Positions 42,501 to 51,069 of a stretch of 64,000 nucleotides of DNA are shown here, piece by piece. Origin of the DNA: Daejeonella sp036676565 (GTDB lineage: Bacteria; Bacteroidota; Bacteroidia; Sphingobacteriales; Sphingobacteriaceae); assembly GCA_036676565.1 (NCBI GenBank), contig JAKFCP010000014.1, forward strand, positions 62,001 through 126,000, given 5' to 3'. The notes beneath the pieces are model-generated. The model made no database searches, had not been told where the DNA came from, and worked only from the letters and a program-made list of their open reading frames with translations. The first letter of the stretch is position 1. Each line of letters opens with the position of its first letter. The position numbers and the translations under genes are program-made.

Positions 42501-44690
42501 ATGATCCGTATCACTTTCATTCTCATTTTCCTTTTAGCCTCGGGATTTTCAACGGGGCACGTAAATAATTCCCTCAGTGAAAGTGAACGGTGGAACAGAC
42601 ACGCTTCAAATACTGAAATCATCAGAGATGATTTCGGAGTACCGCATATTTATGGCAAAACAGATGCTGATGCTGTTTTCGGCTTATTATATGCCCAATG
42701 TGAAGATGATTTTAATCGTGTAGAGCAGAATTATATCTGGGCAACAGGCAGATTAGCAGAGCTGGAGGGCGAAAATGCGATCTACAGTGATCTCCGTGCA
42801 AAGTTATTCATGACACAGAAGGAAGCCGAAATCAAGTATCAGAATAGTCCCCAATGGCTTAAAGATCTTTGCCTTGCCTTTGCAGATGGCATCAATTTCT
42901 ATCTGGCAAAGCACCCTGAAGTAAAACCCAGATTATTAACACGCTTTGAACCCTGGATGCCCATGTATTTCAGTGAAGGATCAATTGGCGGGGATATAGA
43001 AAAGGTTTCAACCAGAAAACTGGGAGAGTTTTACGGCAGACCGGATGCAAGTATGATTCCCAAAATTATGACGGGCTCAATACTTCTGAAAGACAATGAG
43101 CCGCGTGGTTCAAATGGATTCGCTGTTTCGGGTAAACTAACAGAATCCGGGAATGCCATGCTGCTGATCAATCCGCATACCTCCTTTTTCTTTCGCGGCG
43201 AAGTACACGTACAAAGTGAGCAGGGGCTAAATGCTTATGGTGCTGTAACATGGGGCCAGTTTTTTGTCTATCAGGGATTTAATGAAAAAACAGGATGGAT
43301 GCACACTACATCTGATGTAGATATTATTGATGAATTTGAAGAAACTATCATAAAGAACAGAAAGGGTATTAACTATAAATACGGTAATGAGTTAAGGCCT
43401 TTAGACTCCTTCGAAGTCGTTTTGAAATATAAAAATGCTAACAATACCGGGTCAAAAAAAATTATCGCATACCGCACACATCATGGTCCGGTAACACATG
43501 CTTCAGGAAATAAATGGGTAAGCACTGCGATGATGTGGGATCCTGTCAAAGCACTTCAGCAATCTTTCCTGCGTACTAAAAACTCCAACCAGAAAGAATT
43601 CGACAAGATGATGAACATACGAACAAACTCATCGAACAATACTGTTTATGCAGATGCAGATGGGAATATTGCCTATTACCACGGTAATTTCATTCCTAAA
43701 AGAGACACAAACTTTGATTATAAAAAACCTGTTGACGGCAGTAACCCTAAAACCGACTGGAAAGGTCTGCACAATCTTAAGGACAATATCTTTCTCCTGA
43801 ATCCGGCAAGCGGCTGGATTCAGAATTGTAACTCTACCCCTTTTACCAGTGCCGGAGCATCCAGCCCGAAACCTGAGAACTATCCCGGTTATATGTCCTA
43901 CTCCTCCGAGAATTACCGTGGAGTACATGCTATTGCATTGCTGTCTAAGGCCAGGAATCTAACTATCGACAAAATGATTGACCTTGCTTATGACCCTTAC
44001 CTTCCGGGAGCAGAAGAATTGATCAGGGGACTGATACAGGCCTATGATAATCATCCGGTCAATAATGAGGAGATGAAAACTGCGATAAACCTGCTAAAAA
44101 ACTGGGATTATAAAGTTTCCAGAGAATCAAAAGCCATGACTATCAGCCAGTTTTATCTGGACACTTATATCAGTTCAGGAAAAATCCCGGCAGGCGCACA
44201 CCTCATGGAGAAAGTAAATTACATGAGTTCCAAGTCGCCCGCTAAAGAACGTCTCGAAATTTTTGCTAATAGTCTGGCCGATTTGAAAAGGGATTTCGGC
44301 TCTGTAGAAACGGCATGGGGAGAATTTAACCGCTATCAGCGAATTAACGGAGATATCAATCAGAATTTCAATGATGCATTACCCAGCATCCCAATTGGCA
44401 TGGCCTCAGGTGATTGGGGTGCACTGGCATCCTTCGGAACCAGGAAAGGTCCCGGGACTAAACGCCAATATGGAGTTGCGGGCAATAGTTTTGTTGCAGT
44501 AGTTGAATTCGGGGAAAAAGTTCAGGCCAAAAGCATGCTTGCTGGTGGTCAGAGTGCTGATCCAAGATCAGTTCATTTCGATGATCAAATGCAACGCTAT
44601 GCTGACCGCAAGTTTAAAACCGTAGCCTTTTATCGTGAGGATGTACTTAAACGGGCTGAATCAAGGTATCATCCCGGAGACAAAAAATAA
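42501..44690 (+). CDS. Penicillin acylase-family amidohydrolase (N-terminal nucleophile; AHL-acylase-like)
   Basis: Start at ATG 42501 (the frame opens at GTG 42495). 729 residues. Signal MIRITFILIFLLASGFSTG. Ntn-hydrolase layout: alpha chain with IIRDDFGVPHIYGKTDADAVFGLLYAQCEDDF, then the autocleavage site PRG/SNGFAVSG, nucleophile Ser204, then the beta chain (INPHTSFFF, WGQFFVYQGFNEKTGWMHTTSDVDIIDE). Close relatives hydrolyse acyl-homoserine lactones or beta-lactam amides; the substrate is not fixed. Followed by an esterase gene 11 bp on, perhaps co-transcribed. Confidence 0.9.
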   Translation: MIRITFILIFLLASGFSTGHVNNSLSESERWNRHASNTEIIRDDFGVPHIYGKTDADAVFGLLYAQCEDDFNRVEQNYIWATGRLAELEGENAIYSDLRAKLFMTQKEAEIKYQNSPQWLKDLCLAFADGINFYLAKHPEVKPRLLTRFEPWMPMYFSEGSIGGDIEKVSTRKLGEFYGRPDASMIPKIMTGSILLKDNEPRGSNGFAVSGKLTESGNAMLLINPHTSFFFRGEVHVQSEQGLNAYGAVTWGQFFVYQGFNEKTGWMHTTSDVDIIDEFEETIIKNRKGINYKYGNELRPLDSFEVVLKYKNANNTGSKKIIAYRTHHGPVTHASGNKWVSTAMMWDPVKALQQSFLRTKNSNQKEFDKMMNIRTNSSNNTVYADADGNIAYYHGNFIPKRDTNFDYKKPVDGSNPKTDWKGLHNLKDNIFLLNPASGWIQNCNSTPFTSAGASSPKPENYPGYMSYSSENYRGVHAIALLSKARNLTIDKMIDLAYDPYLPGAEELIRGLIQAYDNHPVNNEEMKTAINLLKNWDYKVSRESKAMTISQFYLDTYISSGKIPAGAHLMEKVNYMSSKSPAKERLEIFANSLADLKRDFGSVETAWGEFNRYQRINGDINQNFNDALPSIPIGMASGDWGALASFGTRKGPGTKRQYGVAGNSFVAVVEFGEKVQAKSMLAGGQSADPRSVHFDDQMQRYADRKFKTVAFYREDVLKRAESRYHPGDKK

Positions 44691-44701
44691 AAAATATACA
44701 G

Positions 44702-45622
44702 ATGAAAAAAATTTTTAAGACCATTCTTTATTCCACTATCCTGTTTAATATCAATGCTTTGAATGCACAAGAGATTTTACCGCTTTATAATACTGAAATC
44801 CCAAACAGTAAACCTGCTCCCGATAAAGAGAAGTCCGAAATGGGTAAAGATGGAATCCTCCGGATTAGTAATGTGTCCATTCCGACACTGAGCATTTACA
44901 AGCCAGAGAAATCCCTTGATAAGGGTGCTGCGGTGATTATTTGTCCGGGTGGCGGGTATAAGATCCTGGCAGCCTCCCATGAGGGTGCTGATGTAGCAAG
45001 AGAACTGAATAAATGGGGCATTACAGCCTTCGTATTAAAATATCGAATCCCGAATGACACAACTATGCAGGATAAGTCTATCGGGCCCTTACAGGATGCC
45101 CAAAGGGCAATACAAATGGTTAGGGAACATGCTGCCGAATGGAATATAGATCCCCAAAAAATTGGAATTATGGGCTTCTCAGCAGGTGGTCATCTTGCTG
45201 CCAGTGCTTCCACAAGATTCGGTGAAACCTTGATCACGAATCCGAAAAACACTTCTTTAAGACCTGATTTCTCCATCCTAATCTACCCGGTAATCAGTTT
45301 CATGGATGGAATCACCCATAGGGGAAGCAGGGAGAATTTACTGGGAAAAAATCCGGATCTCAAAGTTCTGCAAAAATATTCGAATGAACTGGCAGCGGGT
45401 CCAAATACACCTCCGGCATTTTTGGTTCATGCAGGTGATGATGCCTCTGTTCCTGTAAAAAACAGCATTGTTTATTATGAAGCATTGCAGAAGAATAAGA
45501 TTTATAGCAACATGATCATTTATCCGAAAGGAGGGCACGGTTTTGGCATGAAGAATAAAACCAGTTCAATCCAATGGATGAACCAGTTAAAAGATTGGAT
45601 TATTGACAACAAGTTCCTGTAA
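44702..45622 (+). CDS. Secreted alpha/beta-hydrolase (acetyl-xylan-esterase/BD-FAE-like)
   Basis: 306 residues. Signal MKKIFKTILYSTILFNINALNAQ. Alpha/beta fold: CPGGGYKILAASHEG (HGG-like oxyanion motif), nucleophile Ser160 in GFSAGG, late Asp in HAGDDASVPVKNS and His in KGGHGFGM. The architecture matches acetylesterases that deacetylate hemicellulose. Translation start 11 bp after the acylase stop. Confidence 0.88.
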   Translation: MKKIFKTILYSTILFNINALNAQEILPLYNTEIPNSKPAPDKEKSEMGKDGILRISNVSIPTLSIYKPEKSLDKGAAVIICPGGGYKILAASHEGADVARELNKWGITAFVLKYRIPNDTTMQDKSIGPLQDAQRAIQMVREHAAEWNIDPQKIGIMGFSAGGHLAASASTRFGETLITNPKNTSLRPDFSILIYPVISFMDGITHRGSRENLLGKNPDLKVLQKYSNELAAGPNTPPAFLVHAGDDASVPVKNSIVYYEALQKNKIYSNMIIYPKGGHGFGMKNKTSSIQWMNQLKDWIIDNKFL

Positions 45623-45754
45623 AACGGAACCTTTAAAACGATCCATAACGATATATTTTAGCCATAAGTCTGATATGAGAATTCCCCGGCTATCTCATAA
45701 ATAAAACTTTGACAGCTCTCTTAACGTAGATATTATAGCCCTAAAAAACAAAAA

Positions 45755-46468
45755 ATGTATATTAATGAAGTAGAAAGAGTAAAGGCGGTTCAGCGGTATC
45801 ATGATTTCAATGTGGAGAGACAGAAGGATCTTCAGGAAATTGTAATGCTTGCTTCAGTAATCTGCAATAGCCCTATTGCCTTAATTACACTAATGGATTA
45901 TGATGTACAACTGATCAAAGCGAAAGTTGGAGTTGAGGTCGAAGAGATGCCAAGAAACACTTCGTTTTGTACCCATGCAATTCAGATTGACAAGATCATG
46001 GTAGTAAAGGACGCGACTAAAGATGTCAGGTTTGCAAATGCACCGGTTGTTGTCAACAATCCTCATATCCGCTTTTACGCCAGTGCAAATCTGAAATCGT
46101 ATGATGGATTTAATGTTGGCACCTTATGTGTTTATGATACCAAGCCAAAAGATCTGACAGCACAGCAACTGGAATGTCTTGGTGCTCTTGCTAATCAGGT
46201 AAGCCATATCATGGAACTGGACCGAAGTTTAAACCAACTAAAAAAACAACACGAATCGCTGCGGGAAATTGCACGTATTCAGTCGCATGAGATCAGACAG
46301 CCTGTTGCCTCAATTTTGGGTTTAATTGCCCTGATGAAAGAACCTTTAGCTTCAATTGATTCTGAATGTATAGAACTTCTCGACGCATCAGCTAATCAGT
46401 TAGACGAACGCATCAGAACTATGGTAAATCATATAAACGATCAGGAATCTGATTATACACCGGCGTAA
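45755..46468 (+). CDS. GAF-HisKA protein without an ATPase domain
   Basis: 237 residues. GAF domain (about 15-160): REKDLQEIVMLASVICNSPIALITLMDYDVQLIKAKVGVEVEEMPRNTSFCTHAIQ, typical of free-standing Bacteroidota GAF kinases. A dimerisation helix (about 165-232) carries the H-box at His178 (SHEIRQPVASILGLI). There is no HATPase: the frame ends normally at TAA, and the downstream DNA is another gene. It may be an adaptor or phosphotransfer protein. Confidence 0.85.
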   Translation: MYINEVERVKAVQRYHDFNVERQKDLQEIVMLASVICNSPIALITLMDYDVQLIKAKVGVEVEEMPRNTSFCTHAIQIDKIMVVKDATKDVRFANAPVVVNNPHIRFYASANLKSYDGFNVGTLCVYDTKPKDLTAQQLECLGALANQVSHIMELDRSLNQLKKQHESLREIARIQSHEIRQPVASILGLIALMKEPLASIDSECIELLDASANQLDERIRTMVNHINDQESDYTPA

Positions 46469-46545
46469 TTTAGTACCCAAAGATCATCATAGCCAGGACC
46501 GGGCTGTAAGTTTGATATCTGAATATTTTTTTTAATTTCAGCCCG

Positions 46546-47463
46546 ATGAAATTTTTTCCGCCTGTTTTCTTATTCTTTCTTTCTTTACTTTTTATATCCT
46601 GTGGCCATATCAGCAAGATAAACGAAGAACCGGCCCCAACATTCACAGCTATAAAAGGAATCAAATACACTGAAGTAAAACGCCGTTTTAACAACGGACT
46701 TTCATTCACTGAACAGGGATTTCAACTGGAACCTGAATGGAATATCTATTTTAATGCTGATGATTCTGTGAGGATCTACAGTCCGGAGAAGAGACAATAC
46801 ATGACCTATCGCATATTCCACAGTCATAAAGCACTTTTTCAGTTTGCCCGCGAATGGTTCAGGGTAAAACATGTGAGCAAGGACAGTCTGATTTTCCAGG
46901 TTATGGAACTGGAATCAAGGGCGGTAATGGAAGATCTTTCAACTATTACGATGACTCTTTATTCTGATGACTACATCAAAAATGTGCTCAAGACTACAGC
47001 TGAGAAGCTGAAAGCACCTTCGAAGGAAGATAGTTTATTCATTAAATATCGTGCAATACAGGCAAATTCTGACCTGGACAGTGCATTTGCTGCTCGAAAT
47101 CCTGTTAAACTGACAAGCAAAAGCAAAATAACCCGGGTCGAAAAGATCATGCCAAGTCTCGACCCATATTTAGGCCACGTTAACCGGTCTGAAGAGTATC
47201 TCTATCCCGAATACAGAATCAATATCGACAAGGCTTATCAGGACTTTCAGTATTCATTTTCGGTAATTGTTGATCACAATGGCAGGATGCATTTCAAACA
47301 ATTTCTGGTCGCAGTTGAACCCGAATTCATCGAAACCAAAACAAAAGTGGCAAAGGGAATAATTGATGTCTATCTGCGAAATACCCTGGATATCATTCCC
47401 GGAAATACGCTTGGGTTTCCGCATTCAAGTGTAATCAATCTGCATGTAATTGGGAGGAAGTGA
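46546..47463 (+). CDS. Unrecognised lipoprotein
   Basis: 305 residues with a lipoprotein signal MKFFPPVFLFFLSLLFISCGH. The mature part is a mix of helices and strands (QLEPEWNIYFNADDSVRIYSPEKRQYMTYRIF ... HNGRMHFKQFLVAVEP), without a known domain. Preceded by a TAAGTTTG box (46507-46514). Its 3' end overlaps the VOC gene of the opposite strand by 29 bp. Confidence 0.65.
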   Translation: MKFFPPVFLFFLSLLFISCGHISKINEEPAPTFTAIKGIKYTEVKRRFNNGLSFTEQGFQLEPEWNIYFNADDSVRIYSPEKRQYMTYRIFHSHKALFQFAREWFRVKHVSKDSLIFQVMELESRAVMEDLSTITMTLYSDDYIKNVLKTTAEKLKAPSKEDSLFIKYRAIQANSDLDSAFAARNPVKLTSKSKITRVEKIMPSLDPYLGHVNRSEEYLYPEYRINIDKAYQDFQYSFSVIVDHNGRMHFKQFLVAVEPEFIETKTKVAKGIIDVYLRNTLDIIPGNTLGFPHSSVINLHVIGRK

Positions 47464-47803
47464 TCTCAATCAAACCAATCACATTACCAAATGGGTCCCT
47501 GATACTTCCAAGACGGATGCCATCTCCTACCCCATGAATTTCCTGGTGAATGATCACATTTTTTGATTTAAAATGAGCGAAAGCCGCATCGATTTGTTCC
47601 ACATTCCAATAGGTGATACTATTGTTTCCGTTTGAATACTCAGCAGATGAGGGATCAAGTCCCATTTCATAGCCTCCAATGTTAAAGCCCACATAAAAGC
47701 TCTCATCAAAATAAGGTTTGATGCCAAATATCTCAGAATACCACAATTTAGCTTCTTCCAGATTTGACACATGATAAACTATTGTCCTGATTCCTTTTAA
47801 CAT
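47435..47803 (-). CDS. VOC-family protein (glyoxalase/bleomycin-resistance fold)
   Basis: 122 residues. One VOC module with two beta-alpha-beta-beta-beta repeats: KGIRTIVYHVSNLEEAKLWYSEIFGIKPYFDESFYVGFNIGGYEMGL and IHGVGDGIRLGSIRDPFGNVIGLIEI. Metal ligands (His10, Glu46, Glu117 type positions) are partly present. Substrate unknown. It begins 2 bp after the holA stop. Confidence 0.88.
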   Translation of the reverse strand: MLKGIRTIVYHVSNLEEAKLWYSEIFGIKPYFDESFYVGFNIGGYEMGLDPSSAEYSNGNNSITYWNVEQIDAAFAHFKSKNVIIHQEIHGVGDGIRLGSIRDPFGNVIGLIEITSSQLHAD

Positions 47804-47804
47804 A

Positions 47805-48836
47805 TCAATGAATAATTTTAAACATAAGCTCTTTCATCAGGTCTCCCTGCTCTGTATTTCCGCTTGCATCAACACCCTTGGTTTTTAAATCACACTCACG
47901 CAGATAACTGATCACCCGAAAGACCTTTTCTTTATTGTAATTTCTTGCAGCATTCTCATATTCCTTCACAAAGAAAGGCGCTATTCCCAAGGCACTTGCC
48001 AGACCCTGAGGAGATTTGTCGCCTGCATAATGATACTTTAATACCTTGGTAAAATATGAATTAAGGGCCCCCAGCAGCAGCTGTATTGGGTTATTCTTCG
48101 GATTATCCGCAAAATAATTAATGATCTGATTCACTTTAAATGCATCCTTTCTCGCAATCGCATTCTGAAGCTCAAACACATTGTACTCCTTGCTGATTCC
48201 GATATTATTCTGAATATCATTGATACTGATCTCCTGCCCCACTTTCACATTTAGCATCAGTTTTTCGAGTTCGTTAGCCACTTTAGAAAGATCATTCCCC
48301 AGGTACTCGGCCATCAGTGCCGAAGCCTGGATCTGTATAGAATAACCCTTTTCACGTACAAACCCCTCAATCCAGCCGGGCACTTTATTCTCGTGAATTG
48401 ATGCAGATTCGAAAACAAGACCTTTTTTTTCTATGGCTTTGTAGGTTTTCTTCCGTTTATCAAATTTGCCATTTCGATAGCAAAATACGAGAATAGTGCT
48501 TGGAAGCGGATTTTCAAAATAGCTTAACAAAGGATCTGCCGACTTCTTATCATCATCCGCATCTTTGCCCCATTTCAAATCCTGTGCTTCCTTTACCAAA
48601 ACCACCTGATAATCACTCATCATAGGATACCGTTTGGCAGCATTCAGGATACTCATCAGGTCGGAATCCTTACCGTAAAAAATAGTTTGATTAAACCCTT
48701 TTTCTGCGTCAGAAAGCACATGTTCTTCTATATAATCACTAATCTGATCAATGTAGAATGATTCTTCGCCATGCAGCAGATAAACCGGTTTAAACTTCCG
48801 GTTTTTAAGGTCTTTAATAAGTTCGTTGCTATTCAT
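47805..48836 (-). CDS. holA: DNA polymerase III subunit delta
   Basis: Start at ATG 48836 (MNSNELIKD). 343 residues. Delta-subunit features: FKPVYLLHGEESFYIDQISDYIEE (modified P-loop), YPMMSDYQVVLVKEAQDL, and IQNNIGISKEYNVFELQNAIARKD. It loads the sliding clamp as part of the clamp loader. The VOC gene follows directly. Confidence 0.93.
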   Translation of the reverse strand: MNSNELIKDLKNRKFKPVYLLHGEESFYIDQISDYIEEHVLSDAEKGFNQTIFYGKDSDLMSILNAAKRYPMMSDYQVVLVKEAQDLKWGKDADDDKKSADPLLSYFENPLPSTILVFCYRNGKFDKRKKTYKAIEKKGLVFESASIHENKVPGWIEGFVREKGYSIQIQASALMAEYLGNDLSKVANELEKLMLNVKVGQEISINDIQNNIGISKEYNVFELQNAIARKDAFKVNQIINYFADNPKNNPIQLLLGALNSYFTKVLKYHYAGDKSPQGLASALGIAPFFVKEYENAARNYNKEKVFRVISYLRECDLKTKGVDASGNTEQGDLMKELMFKIIH

Positions 48837-48866
48837 TTTGCTTGTCGAAATTACGAAATAATACAA

Positions 48867-49443
48867 TCACTGTTGCCTGGTTAAAATAAATTTTCGGATA
48901 AAACAGCCATTTATATCCTACTATAGTATGTATTTATTATCATATAAAAAGCTAGTCCCACTTCAGGATTATATCAATTTTTATACTTCTTTCCCTGCCT
49001 TAAAACCTGCAGTATTTTTACCTATACTAACAGAACTGTTAATAAGCTTTGGCCCAAGCACAAAATCTCCGTTAACGTTTTTTTCCGTCCCGATTGCTAT
49101 CGGGACTGGTGCGGTAGGCAAAGGCAAAGCCATAGTACTAACTTTAACAGCATCAGGTGCAGCGGCGGCATTTATTCGTTTTTGTTTATTGTTTTTAAGG
49201 CACTCATGGTCTCGTCGTTCCTCCTCGGCATGTTTCTTTTCTGCCCGTCCGAACGGGTTCATCCGGGCGGGCTGCAGGAAAAGAAAAAAGAGGAATTATA
49301 AGATGAAAATAAGATCAGTACAACTATAATTTCAATTTCCTTCCCCGGACGCTAATGATAATGCGATTCTTCAAACTACATTTCAAGTTTAATCTGACAT
49401 TTTAAAATTATATCCCGGGGATGCCGCATATTAAAATCATTTT
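48867..49443. other. 577-bp region without a secure gene; overlapping open frames on both strands
   Basis: Two overlapping frames, plus 48928-49329 (133 codons) and minus 48981-49262 (93 codons), exclude each other as genes. The minus frame starts MNPFGRAEKKHAEEERRDHE and is followed by an Ala/Pro-rich stretch; the plus frame reads Ala/Leu-rich. Two short palindromes lie here: CCCGATTGCTATCGGGA near 49088-49104, and CCCGTCCGAACGGG near 49244-49257. The second resembles the CCGCCTGACCGGACGGGC word at the right end of the window. I favour non-coding repeat-derived DNA, but a real small gene cannot be excluded. Confidence 0.45.
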
Positions 49444-49458
49444 GTGAAATTTACTGCA

Positions 49459-49914
49459 ATGTTCAAACCCGGCCCATTAAATCTCCCATCTTATTCACTT
49501 AAGATTAAAGAGGAAAACGGAACAAGCTATATTTTTGATGAGATCCGAAAAAAGTATCTGGTTCTCACACCCGAAGAATGGGTCAGGCAGCATTTGATTC
49601 AGTTTCTGATCAGGGATAAGAAATACCCGCGTTCCCTGATCAGGCTGGAGGGAGGATTGAAACTGAACAGCCTTCAGAAACGTTCAGATATTCTGCTCTT
49701 CAACCGTCATGGGGAGAAGATCCTGCTTGTTGAATGTAAAGCACCCTCAGTTAAAATTACCCAGGATACCTTTGACCAGATTGCGCGATATAATTTTGTA
49801 CACAAGGTACCATGGCTGTTAGTCAGCAATGGATTACAGCATTTCTGCTGTGAGATTGATTTTGAAAAGCAATCTTATAGGTTTGCAGAAGAACTCCCGG
49901 AATATTCAGGCTAA
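49459..49914 (+). CDS. HsdR_N-like PD-(D/E)xK nuclease-domain protein (stand-alone)
   Basis: ATG 49459 (MFKPGPLNLPSYSLKI) is better than the GTG at 49444; 151 residues. The type I restriction R-subunit N-terminal domain is seen alone: RKKYLVLTPEEWVRQHLIQFLI, then the active-site order RSDILLF ... ILLVECKAPSVKI (Asp, Glu-x-Lys). No helicase, specificity or methylase gene is close, so it is not a restriction system by itself. Stand-alone copies are common in Bacteroidota, role unknown. Confidence 0.85.
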   Translation: MFKPGPLNLPSYSLKIKEENGTSYIFDEIRKKYLVLTPEEWVRQHLIQFLIRDKKYPRSLIRLEGGLKLNSLQKRSDILLFNRHGEKILLVECKAPSVKITQDTFDQIARYNFVHKVPWLLVSNGLQHFCCEIDFEKQSYRFAEELPEYSG

Positions 49915-50127
49915 ACATCCAAAAATAAAATTTTGAGATCCGGCTTTTTGATTATTATTCACAGGAATATTCTATCTTTAGAAATATTCGGGCATAAATT
50001 TTGCTGTTAAGTATTTAATAGCTTGAAGATTTATAAGCGATACATTTCTAATCTGATTAACCCTCACTCGTTCTAAATTCACCTCTTAACAGGTGGCCAT
50101 TACTTGTGTTCAAAAACTTAAGTATTT

Positions 50128-50865
50128 ATGGCCATTCTGATCTTTTTTATTGCTCATTGGTTTCTCTCTCTGTTCTTTCAGACTTTTTTTCAGCACCGCT
50201 ATGCCTCACACCGGATGTTTACGATGTCGAAAGGCTGGGAACGCATTTTTTATTTTATGGCCTTTATTTTTGAAGGGGCATCTTTTTTAAACCCCCGTGC
50301 CTATGCGATGATGCACCGGGAACACCATGCCTACAGCGATACTGAGAAAGATCCGCATTCACCTCATTTTTTTACCGATGTGTTTCAGCTGATGAAATCA
50401 ACAATCATTACTTTCCGTGATCATTTAAAGCGTACCAAAGATCCTGAAGCTCGTTTTCAAGGCTATTATCCCGAATGGCCCTTAATTGACCGCATTGGAT
50501 CCTCAATTGCTTCCAGACTCCTGTTCGGGGCAGCTTATACCTGGTTTTATATCGAATTTGTTCCAAAAGGCTCGGAATGGATGTATTTTCTGCTTCCAAT
50601 CCATTATCTTATGGGACCATTGCATGGTGCAATTGTGAACTGGTGCGGACATAAATATGGTTATTCCAATTTCGACAATAAAGACAAATCAAAAAATACT
50701 ACTCCCTTCGATTTTCTGATGCTTGGAGAATTATTTCAGAACAATCACCATCGCTATCCTAACAGCGCAAATTTCGGCAAGAAATGGTTTGAAATCGATC
50801 CTGTATATCCGGTCATGAAACTAATGGATATCATGGGAATCATTCGCTTAAAGAAGGCAGTTTGA
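50128..50865 (+). CDS. Membrane fatty-acid (acyl-CoA) desaturase
   Basis: 245 residues. Three His boxes of membrane desaturases: HRYASHRMF, HREHHAYSD and NNHHRYP, between hydrophobic helices at the start, middle and end. It belongs to the short delta-9-type group and introduces a double bond in acyl chains at the inner membrane, using di-iron. Single gene. Confidence 0.88.
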   Translation: MAILIFFIAHWFLSLFFQTFFQHRYASHRMFTMSKGWERIFYFMAFIFEGASFLNPRAYAMMHREHHAYSDTEKDPHSPHFFTDVFQLMKSTIITFRDHLKRTKDPEARFQGYYPEWPLIDRIGSSIASRLLFGAAYTWFYIEFVPKGSEWMYFLLPIHYLMGPLHGAIVNWCGHKYGYSNFDNKDKSKNTTPFDFLMLGELFQNNHHRYPNSANFGKKWFEIDPVYPVMKLMDIMGIIRLKKAV

Positions 50866-51069
50866 TTATTAGGACTTGTGCTCTTTTCTTTGCCTTAAGT
50901 CTCATACAATCAGCAAATTCGAAATGTAAAATACTTTTTTGCCGATTAAATCAGAATTCAGAATTTCGCCTTCCGAAATAAATTTAACCCTGCGATTATT
51001 TTTATATACCTTACCTTTGATTATTCCTGATTGAAACTGGTATTATAATTTTCTTTTTGATAGTTAACA

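Noticed and set aside
49459..49914. Type I restriction-modification system
   Set aside because: Only an R-subunit N-terminal nuclease domain is present; there are no S, M or helicase genes nearby.
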